Source of the DNA: Desulfonema limicola
Lineage (GTDB): Bacteria; Desulfobacterota; Desulfobacteria; Desulfobacterales; DYRC01
Length of the DNA stretch: 6,874 bases
Reading direction: 5' to 3'
NCBI GenBank assembly: GCA_020718925.1
Contig: DYRC01000221.1
Span: 1-6,874 of the forward strand
The position numbers and the translations under genes are program-made. Positions 1-4,782 of the stretch are shown in pieces; the stretch's first letter is position 1, and each line of letters opens with the position of its first letter. The notes below the pieces were generated by a model. The model did not search any database and was not told the origin of the DNA. It saw only the letters and a program-made list of their open reading frames with translations.

Positions 1-8
1 CGGCAATA

Positions 9-91
9 TTGTAGGGGTAAGCCCCTGTGCTTACCCACTTACCCACTTACCCACTCAGCAGCAGGGCAATCACAGGGGATTGCCCCTACAA
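9..91. repeat. REPIN-like inverted pair of hairpin units
   Basis: Two 28-base units face each other: 9-36 on the plus strand and 64-91 on the minus strand. Both begin TTGTAGGGG, share the central CCCCTGTG and end in CCC; 24 of 28 positions agree. Each unit folds on itself: GGGTAAG (15-21) pairs with CTTACCC (30-36), and GGGCAAT (64-70) pairs with ATTGCCC (79-85), each around an 8-base loop. The four differences between units form two compensatory base pairs. The two units can also pair with each other across the whole element. Such inverted doublets are the hallmark of REPINs, non-autonomous elements moved by RAYT (TnpA-REP) transposases. No RAYT gene is in the window, so the class assignment is inference; the hairpins and the inverted symmetry are seen directly. 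Confidence 0.75.
30..53 (+). repeat. three tandem copies of octamer CTTACCCA
   Basis: CTTACCCA occurs three times head to tail (30-37, 38-45, 46-53) and is followed by a partial copy, CTCA. The first copy is the right arm of the left hairpin of the palindromic element, so the array looks like slippage expansion of one stem arm into the spacer between the two hairpin units. Confidence 0.8.
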
Positions 92-338
92 AATATCAAA
101 AAAATTGCGGACAGGTACTTAGCAGAAGTTCTGACAGATATTTCCTCAGTAAAACAGCAAATAACCTGACGCTGATTACAGGAAATACAAAACATTTTGA
201 GAGAATATCAGAACTTAAAATTGATAACTGGCTTTGAAACTTTCAAGGTCAGGGTTTTAAATATTCTGCTTGACATGCGGGGATAATGCTGAAAAAAATA
301 AATTTTTGAAAACGAACACTTAAAAGGAGAGTCAGTTT
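92..338. other. non-coding stretch between the repeat and the small gene
   Basis: No open reading frame of note, RNA gene or strong terminator was seen. It is AT-rich. It contains a TTGAAA-C-TTTCAA palindrome (234-246) and the left arm (123-137) of an imperfect inverted repeat whose other arm (342-356) lies in the first codons of the following gene. A perfect TTGACA lies at 270-275, but no matching -10 box is found at the normal 16-18 base spacing, so the promoter of the downstream gene remains undefined. Confidence 0.6.
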
Positions 339-623
339 ATGCTGTCAGAACCTCTGATTATTCAGGAAATTATGAATAAAATCAATATTCTTTCTCCGAA
401 GAGCCGGCTTTATCTTATCCGACTGACTTGTGAAAGCCTTGCCGGAGAACAGGATTTGCAGGAAATTAACCGCCCATTGCAATTCGGTGAATTTGCCGGA
501 AAAACTTTTTCCACTAGAACTTGTTGCAAAATTCAGACATTGCGGCAGCTTCACGCAAAAGCTCCAATGATTCGACTGCGGCAGCTTCGTCAATTTTCTG
601 AATGGCAAAACCTGCGTGAATAA
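339..623 (+). pseudogene. truncated antitoxin-like small protein
   Basis: An ATG at 339 follows an AAGGAGA ribosome binding site (324-330) with 8-base spacing, so translation start looks genuine. Residues 1-54 form a plausible small helical protein (IIQEIMNKINIL, then SRLYLIRLTCESLA, then NRPLQFGEFAGK). This order, a helical N-terminus followed by a short RPL-x-FG-x-FxGK segment, resembles small antitoxin-like proteins that accompany PIN-type toxins, in which an acidic C-terminal tail would follow. Here the tail is missing. From about residue 55 (position 501) the frame runs antisense through the end of hypC, giving composition unlike a real protein (many Cys, Arg and Gln, ending at 623). I read it as a gene that lost its 3' end and stop codon by a deletion or rearrangement near 500. 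No toxin partner is nearby. The family assignment is from memory of the pattern and is tentative; it could also be an intact orphan of 94 residues. Confidence 0.45.
498..512 (-). terminator. weak AT-rich palindrome just after hypC
   Basis: GGAAAAA and TTTTTCC flank a single central C, a perfect 7-base inverted repeat. It begins one base past the hypC stop codon (minus strand, 516-514). Read on the minus strand it would give a short hairpin followed by GGC rather than a T-run, so as an intrinsic terminator it is weak. It is nevertheless the only structure found at the end of the hydrogenase maturation genes. It also lies at the apparent break point of the small plus-strand gene. Confidence 0.3.
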
Positions 624-750
624 TTACATAATCACCGACTTGTGCATCTTCCAGAAGCAGAAGACTTGCCTGACGTTTCACGCCATCCACATCAATCAGG
701 GCAATGTTATTTTCGATGTTCAAAATTTTAGACGGAATGGCAAGACACAT
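514..750 (-). CDS. hypC: [NiFe]-hydrogenase maturation chaperone HypC
   Basis: This 78-residue protein has the complete HypC/HupF pattern. It starts MCLAIPSKI, whose Cys2 (N-terminal after Met removal) is the essential metal-centre ligand, continues with VDGVKRQASLLLLEDA and VGDYVIIHAGFAI (conserved His45), and ends in a helix with DEAAA. HypC, with HypD, carries the Fe(CN)2CO unit during assembly and delivers it to the precursor of the hydrogenase large subunit; it acts in the cytoplasm. The ATG at 750 is preceded by AAGGAG on the minus strand, and its first 23 bases overlap the 3' end of the upstream maturation protease, implying translational coupling. Length is normal. The last residues (SEFCNKF) are less family-like and lie where the small plus-strand gene collides with it. 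Other hyp genes are absent from the window. Confidence 0.95.
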   Translation of the reverse strand: MCLAIPSKILNIENNIALIDVDGVKRQASLLLLEDAQVGDYVIIHAGFAIQKIDEAAAVESLELLREAAAMSEFCNKF

Positions 751-1255
751 GCGCGGGTTCTCCTTTGTCCTTTTTGCGATATGAAACTCCCAGACGCTTC
801 AATTCTTCAAACGCCATATCCATCACGGCATCCATTTTTTCGGCAATGGTCGGGGTCATCTCAATGCTGTATGTGGTAATATCTTCCGGCTCAACGCCGA
901 TAATAACGGTTTGGGGAACTTTATCAAAGACCTGACATAAGGTCAATGCTTCAAGAAAATCAATCTGATGCAGCGAATTTTTTGCCCGGATCCGGGCGGG
1001 AATCTCATCGCCTGACAGACGATACAAATCACCGGGTTTTCCGTTGTTTCTGATCACATCTATCACGATCAGATGATCTGCTTCGCTGATAGCTCCCAGA
1101 AGATTGATCCCTAAAACACCGCCGTCTATCACAGACACATTTTCCGGGAAATCATACTCTGCCATTAATTTTTCCACAACATGGACGCCGAAACCTTCAT
1201 CGCGCAACAGGCTGCATCCGACGCCTAAAATCATAATCTGTTCCGAGTTCATCAT
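728..1255 (-). CDS. HyaD/HybD-type [NiFe]-hydrogenase maturation protease
   Basis: This is the endopeptidase (peptidase family M52) that trims the C-terminal tail of the [NiFe]-hydrogenase large subunit after nickel insertion. Counting from the ATG at 1255 (175 residues including both tandem Met), the family core GVGCSLLRDEGFGV is near the N-terminus. The three nickel-sensing ligands known from E. coli HybD (Glu16, Asp62, His93) correspond to Glu in RDEG, Asp in LIVIDV and His in NSLHQ, so the enzyme looks active. The usual Asn of the GxGN motif is replaced by Cys. Two starts compete. A TTG at 1288, with AAGGA 8 bases upstream, would add 11 residues. The tandem ATG ATG at 1255/1252 fits the family's usual N-terminus better but has only a weak GAG site. 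The 3' end overlaps hypC by 23 bases. No hydrogenase structural gene is adjacent; the gene is divergent from lpxC. Confidence 0.92.
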   Translation of the reverse strand: MMNSEQIMILGVGCSLLRDEGFGVHVVEKLMAEYDFPENVSVIDGGVLGINLLGAISEADHLIVIDVIRNNGKPGDLYRLSGDEIPARIRAKNSLHQIDFLEALTLCQVFDKVPQTVIIGVEPEDITTYSIEMTPTIAEKMDAVMDMAFEELKRLGVSYRKKDKGEPAHVSCHSV

Positions 1256-1295
1256 ATCTCGTTTCTGTTCAGAATTAACAAACTTCAATCTGCAT

Positions 1296-1325
1296 ATCCT
1301 TTTCTTATTCGGCGAAAAATGTCAA
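1296..1325 (-). promoter_or_regulatory. possible promoter of the hydrogenase protease-hypC pair
   Basis: On the minus strand a perfect TTGACA lies at 1325-1320. Eighteen bases downstream is AAGGAT (1301-1296), only a 3 of 6 match to TATAAT. If used, transcription would begin near 1290 and give a roughly 35-base leader to the ATG at 1255. The same AAGGA would serve as ribosome binding site for the alternative TTG start at 1288; the two readings exclude each other. The weak -10 keeps confidence low. Confidence 0.3.
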
Positions 1326-1340
1326 GATTTATCTTAGCTG

Positions 1341-1370
1341 TTGCCAAAAGGCTATGAAATAGGATAAAAT
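1341..1370 (+). promoter_or_regulatory. sigma70-type promoter upstream of lpxC
   Basis: TTGCCA (1341-1346) and TAAAAT (1365-1370) are separated by 18 bases. Each differs from consensus at one position. Transcription would start near 1377, leaving about 55 bases of leader before the lpxC ATG. This promoter would drive lpxC and the DUF4390-like gene behind it. Confidence 0.55.
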
Positions 1371-1432
1371 AGTTCACATCAGATATGAATGTGTCTGAAA
1401 CATAAATTTTATCAGGATGAAAGATAAAAACC

Positions 1433-2347
1433 ATGAATATACATCTGACGCAAAGAACGCTTGCCAGCGCGGTTTCCTGTTCAGGATTAGGGGTTCATTC
1501 AGGGAAAACGGTTAAAATGACCATAAAGCCGGCACCGCTCAATTACGGCATCCGTTTTATCCGAACCGACCTTCCGAATCGCCCATCGGTACTTGCCCAT
1601 TTCAACAATGTCATAGACACCAGCCTTGCCACAGTTATCGGCGAAAACGGCGTGATTGTTTCCACGATTGAGCATCTGATGGCGTGTCTTGCCGGGCTTT
1701 CCGTAAATAACGCCATGATTGAGTTGAATAATTACGAAGTGCCGATTATGGACGGCAGCGCGGCGCCCTTCACCGGACTGATACGCTCCGCAGGCATTAT
1801 CAGGCAGACCGGTCCCAAATGCTTTTTTGTCATCAAATCGCCGATAGAACTCACAGAGGGCGATAAATCCGTATGCGTTTATCCTTTTCCGGTGTTTAAA
1901 ATTACCTGTACCATTGCATTCAACCATCCCCTGATCAATACCCAATCCTATTCAATCGTTTTATCTGACGAAGCGTTCGAGAGCGACATTGCCGGCGCCA
2001 GAACTTTCGGATTTCTGCATGAAGTGGAATATATGAAACGATTCGGTTTGGCAAGGGGCGGATCTCTTGATAATGCGGTGGTGGTCGGAAAAGATCAGAT
2101 TCTCAATCCGGGCGGGCTGCGGTACAAAGACGAGTTTGTGCGGCATAAAATTTTGGACTGTATCGGCGATTTTTCGCTGCTCGGAATGCCGATCATGGGG
2201 CATGTTGTTGTCAATAAATCAGGTCATGCGTTTAATCATGCGTTTTTAAAAGAATTTTTTATTCGCAAAGACTGCTGGGAAACGCTGACTATCCATGACA
2301 TCAGCAATATGACTGAATATCGGCAGCAGCAGGCAATCGCTGTTTGA
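1433..2347 (+). CDS. lpxC: UDP-3-O-acyl-N-acetylglucosamine deacetylase LpxC
   Basis: LpxC removes the acetyl group from UDP-3-O-acyl-GlcNAc, the committed step of lipid A synthesis; it is a cytoplasmic zinc enzyme. The 304-residue length matches the family. The N-terminal domain has QRTLASAVSCSGLGVHSGK (residues 7-25) and TIEHLMACLAGL (78-89), giving the general-base Glu80 and zinc ligand His81. The C-terminal domain has ARTFGF (189-194), GLARGGSLDNAVV (205-217) and FVRHKILDCIGD (235-246), giving zinc ligands His238 and Asp242 plus Asp246. KSGH (262-265) supplies the catalytic His265. All expected active-site residues are present. An AGGATGA at 1414-1420 lies 12 bases before the ATG, a rather long spacing. 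The next gene begins at the stop codon, so the two are probably co-transcribed. LpxC marks the organism as an outer-membrane, LPS-type bacterium. Confidence 0.97.
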   Translation: MNIHLTQRTLASAVSCSGLGVHSGKTVKMTIKPAPLNYGIRFIRTDLPNRPSVLAHFNNVIDTSLATVIGENGVIVSTIEHLMACLAGLSVNNAMIELNNYEVPIMDGSAAPFTGLIRSAGIIRQTGPKCFFVIKSPIELTEGDKSVCVYPFPVFKITCTIAFNHPLINTQSYSIVLSDEAFESDIAGARTFGFLHEVEYMKRFGLARGGSLDNAVVVGKDQILNPGGLRYKDEFVRHKILDCIGDFSLLGMPIMGHVVVNKSGHAFNHAFLKEFFIRKDCWETLTIHDISNMTEYRQQQAIAV

Positions 2348-2352
2348 AGCGC

Positions 2353-2910
2353 ATGAAACGCCAGATTGCCGCCTTTCTTGTCGTTACCTTGTTTTTTTGG
2401 CAGGGTTCGGCGCTTGCTCAGGAAGCAAGATTGTCGGATATTATCGTCAGCAATTCGCACGATGATCTGCTGATTTATCTCAAGGTAGAAGGCGCGTTCA
2501 CGGAAAAGATGCGGCGCGTGGTATTCAGCGGCGTTCCGACCACCTTTTCTTTTCTCGTTACGATGGAAAGGGTGAGAGGCGCGTGGATGAACGAAGAGAT
2601 TGCGGACTTCAAAATCAGCCATACGGTCAAATATAACAATATGAAAAAAGAATTTACCATCAGGCGATCATGGGAAGATGATAAGCCGATAGTCACCAAG
2701 TCTTTCGGCGAAGCAAAGAAACTTATGAGCGAGGTGGATAATATCCGCCTTGTGGCATTGAACAAGCTTGAGAAAGGCTTGCGGTATCAAATCAGAGCCA
2801 AAGCGGAACTGAGCGATATTACTCTGCCGTTTTATCTTCATTATCTTTTATTTTTTGTGTCGCTGTGGAAATTTGAAACCGAATGGTATACGATAGATTT
2901 AACGTATTAA
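2353..2910 (+). CDS. exported DUF4390-like protein
   Basis: Starting at the ATG at 2353, the 185-residue product has a Sec-type signal peptide: MKRQ, a hydrophobic core (residues 5-17) and a likely cleavage after SALA (residue 22). The mature part begins EARLSDIIVSNSHDDLLIYL and continues with KVEGAFTEKMRRVVFSGVPTTF-type strand-rich sequence. It ends in a hydrophobic LPFYLHYLLFFVSLW segment (158-172), then KFETEWYTIDL. This layout matches my recollection of the DUF4390 family, which has no established function. A TTG at 2344, overlapping the lpxC stop as TTGA, would add three residues; neither start has a strong ribosome binding site, so coupling to lpxC translation is likely. Position directly behind lpxC suggests an envelope role, but that is only context. 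The C-terminal hydrophobic stretch may be a membrane anchor or a buried strand. Confidence 0.8.
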   Translation: MKRQIAAFLVVTLFFWQGSALAQEARLSDIIVSNSHDDLLIYLKVEGAFTEKMRRVVFSGVPTTFSFLVTMERVRGAWMNEEIADFKISHTVKYNNMKKEFTIRRSWEDDKPIVTKSFGEAKKLMSEVDNIRLVALNKLEKGLRYQIRAKAELSDITLPFYLHYLLFFVSLWKFETEWYTIDLTY

Positions 2911-2923
2911 TTGTCAGTATTGA

Positions 2924-2953
2924 TTGACGACAGACATAAGATCATAGTATAAT
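2924..2953 (+). promoter_or_regulatory. near-consensus sigma70 promoter for ftsB-like gene
   Basis: TTGACG (2924-2929) and a perfect TATAAT (2948-2953) are 18 bases apart, only one mismatch in twelve. Transcription would begin near 2960, about 30 bases before the ATG at 2991. It would drive the septum-formation gene and the UDP-glucose dehydrogenase, uncoupling them from lpxC. Confidence 0.75.
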
Positions 2954-2990
2954 CGCTCAGATTGATTTAAAAACCGGGAAAGGCGGAAGT

Positions 2991-3314
2991 ATGATAGGTT
3001 CAAAACAAAATATTATCGTATCTTTGGTCATTTTGGCAATGTTTTCCCTGCTGCTCTTCACGGTTTTCGGGGAAAAAGGGCTTGCGGATCTGAGCCTGAT
3101 GAAAAAAGGCAGAGACGATCTTAAAGAAAAAAATGCGGCGTTATTTCAGGAAAACCTTTCTCTGTATCGGGCAGTATATCGCTTAAAGCATGATATTCAT
3201 TTTGTAGAATATTCTACAAGACAGGAACTCGGCATGATCGGCAAAAACGAATATATCATCAAAATCATTCCTAAACAAGACAATCCACTGAACGTAACAC
3301 CCAAGGAGCGGTAA
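2991..3314 (+). CDS. FtsB/DivIC-type septum formation initiator
   Basis: This 107-residue bitopic membrane protein has a short cytoplasmic N-terminus and one transmembrane segment (about residues 9-26, IVSLVILAMFSLLLFTVF). An extracytoplasmic coiled coil follows (about 32-70, rich in Leu, Lys and Glu). The closing motif VEYSTRQELGMIGKNEYIIKI (72-92) is the conserved FtsB/DivIC tail in which an ARExLG-like segment precedes the end. In E. coli, FtsB forms the FtsQLB complex that activates septal peptidoglycan synthesis. The ATG is preceded by AAAGGCGGAAG, an acceptable ribosome binding site. The stop is 7 bases before the next gene, so the two are co-transcribed. DivIC and FtsB cannot be told apart by sequence alone, so no symbol is given. 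Confidence 0.9.
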   Translation: MIGSKQNIIVSLVILAMFSLLLFTVFGEKGLADLSLMKKGRDDLKEKNAALFQENLSLYRAVYRLKHDIHFVEYSTRQELGMIGKNEYIIKIIPKQDNPLNVTPKER

Positions 3315-3321
3315 AAATATA

Positions 3322-4707
3322 ATGGCTTTTCAAAAACACATTCTGTGTATCGGCGCGGGCTATGTGGGCGGACCCACAATGGCGATGATCGCGCTTAAAT
3401 GCCCGCAATATAAAGTAACTGTGGTTGACATCAATCCCCGGCGCATTGCCGAATGGAATTCCGATCTGCTTCCGATTTATGAACCGGGATTAGACGACGT
3501 GGTTAAAACCGCGCGGGGAAGAAATCTTTTTTTCAATACAGACGTTGAAAAAGGCATTCAGGAAGCAGATATTATCTTTGTCAGCGTGAACACGCCCACC
3601 AAAACATTCGGCGCGGGCGCAGGTATGGCGGCGGATCTGCAATACTGGGAAAAAACCGCCCGCCAAATCCGTGAAAATTCGGATTCTCCGAAAATCATTG
3701 TGGAAAAAAGCACACTGCCGGTCAAAACTGCTTTGGCAATGGAGCGGATTCTTACCTCAGACAGCAAGGTGCCGTTTGAAGTTCTATCCAATCCTGAATT
3801 TTTAGCCGAAGGAACCGCCATCAGAGATTTGGAAAATCCGGATCGGGTGCTGATTGGCTCAAGGGAAACCGAATCCGGCTTGAAAGCGCGGGCAGAATTG
3901 GTCGCGGTATATGCCAACTGGGTGCCGAAAGAAAAGATTATCACCACCAACACGTGGAGCAGCGAGTTATCCAAGCTGGTCTCCAATGCTTTCCTGGCGC
4001 AGCGGGTATCTTCGATTAACGCGATTTCAGCCTTGTGCGAAAGAGCCGAAGCCAATGTCAGCGAAGTTTCCCGCGCAGTCGGCATGGATTCGCGGGTGGG
4101 CAGCAAATTTTTAAATGCCAGCGTGGGCTTCGGCGGCTCATGCTTTAAAAAAGACATTCTGAACATGGTCTATCTGTGCCGCTTTTACGGGTTAAGCGAA
4201 GTGGCGGATTACTGGGAAGGCGTGGTTAAAATCAACGAATACCAGAAAGAGCGGTTTGTGATGAACATGCTTCAGGCGATGTTCAACACGCTTGCCGGGA
4301 AAAAAATCTGTTTATTCGGATTTGCGTTCAAAGCAGATACCGGAGACACCCGCGAAAGCCCGGCGATATTCATTGCAAAACGGCTGTGTGAGGAGCGGGC
4401 GCATCTGATGATTACCGATCCCAAAGCATTGGACAATGCCAAAACAGATTTGAAGGGCGTTGTGGGAGACATTGAATATGTCGCTGATCCGTATACTGCC
4501 GCATCAGGCTGTGATGCGATTGCCGTTATGACCGAATGGAAGCTGTATAAAGAATTGGATTATCAAAAAATATATCACTCAATGGTCAAGCCCGCGTTCA
4601 TCTTTGATGGCAGAAATATTCTGAATCATCAGACGCTGTTTGATATGGGATTCAATGTGTTTCCTATCGGAAAACCGCCGCTGACCCATTTCAAACGCGA
4701 GAGTTAA
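3322..4707 (+). CDS. ugd: UDP-glucose 6-dehydrogenase, animal/plant type
   Basis: This enzyme oxidises UDP-glucose to UDP-glucuronate with two NAD+, supplying precursors for capsule, exopolysaccharide or LPS sugars in the cytoplasm. The 461-residue protein has an N-terminal Rossmann domain (CIGAGYVGGPT, residues 9-19; VDIN, 35-38), the VNTPTKT segment (89-95) and NPEFLAEGTAI (158-168). The central helix domain has ELSKLVSNAFLAQR with catalytic Lys218, then GFGGSCFKKD (269-278) with catalytic Cys274 and Asp278. The C-terminal NAD-linked domain has FGFAFKADTGDTRESP (332-347) and FIFDGR (426-431). Motifs and spacing follow the human/plant enzyme almost residue for residue (human Lys220, Cys276), not the shorter and more divergent E. 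coli or Caulobacter Ugd type. Ribosome binding site AAGGAG (3303-3308) is 13 bases upstream, inside the end of ftsB. Confidence 0.96.
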   Translation: MAFQKHILCIGAGYVGGPTMAMIALKCPQYKVTVVDINPRRIAEWNSDLLPIYEPGLDDVVKTARGRNLFFNTDVEKGIQEADIIFVSVNTPTKTFGAGAGMAADLQYWEKTARQIRENSDSPKIIVEKSTLPVKTALAMERILTSDSKVPFEVLSNPEFLAEGTAIRDLENPDRVLIGSRETESGLKARAELVAVYANWVPKEKIITTNTWSSELSKLVSNAFLAQRVSSINAISALCERAEANVSEVSRAVGMDSRVGSKFLNASVGFGGSCFKKDILNMVYLCRFYGLSEVADYWEGVVKINEYQKERFVMNMLQAMFNTLAGKKICLFGFAFKADTGDTRESPAIFIAKRLCEERAHLMITDPKALDNAKTDLKGVVGDIEYVADPYTAASGCDAIAVMTEWKLYKELDYQKIYHSMVKPAFIFDGRNILNHQTLFDMGFNVFPIGKPPLTHFKRES

Positions 4708-4782
4708 CCCCTCCCCGAAGGAGAGGGGGGAGTACTGATGATGTCTCCCCCTTCCCTTTCAGGGAAGGGGGCCGGGGGGTTA
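4705..4782. terminator. GC-rich palindromic repeat acting as bidirectional terminator
   Basis: The whole space between two convergent genes is a palindromic element. It contains a perfect 11-base stem (CCCCCTTCCCT at 4747-4757, AGGGAAGGGGG at 4761-4771, 3-base loop), a second stem (GGGGGAG at 4726-4732 with CTCCCCC at 4745-4751) that competes with the first, and a weaker CCCCTC/GAGGGG hairpin (4708-4713 and 4723-4728). Terminal TAACCCC (4705-4711) and GGGGTTA (4776-4782) are inverted copies. The outer TAA on each side is the stop codon of the flanking gene. The style (CCTAACCCCC with CCCTTCCC hairpins) resembles widespread bacterial intergenic repeats. There is no long T-run, so termination by hairpin is inferred from the convergent position. 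Confidence 0.7.

Noticed and set aside
30..53. Short regular repeats that might be a CRISPR array
   Set aside because: The unit is 8 bases with no spacers and lies inside a palindromic element; it is a simple tandem repeat.
270..287. TTGACA followed by GATAAT ahead of the small gene
   Set aside because: The two boxes are only 6 bases apart, far from the 16-18 needed, so they cannot form one sigma70 promoter; no proper -10 was found at normal spacing from the TTGACA.
616..879. 87-codon plus-strand frame across the hypC/protease overlap
   Set aside because: It is antisense to two conserved genes, without a ribosome binding site or protein-like composition.
1499..1945. 148-codon open frame on the minus strand
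   Set aside because: It lies wholly antisense to lpxC, which has every active-site motif; the antisense product has no recognisable pattern.
2344..2910. TTG at 2344 as the start of the DUF4390-like gene
   Set aside because: Possible, but the ATG three codons later gives a cleaner signal peptide and a commoner start codon; kept only as an alternative.
3558..4166. 202-codon open frame on the minus strand
   Set aside because: It is antisense to the conserved core of UDP-glucose dehydrogenase and is explained by that gene's codon usage.
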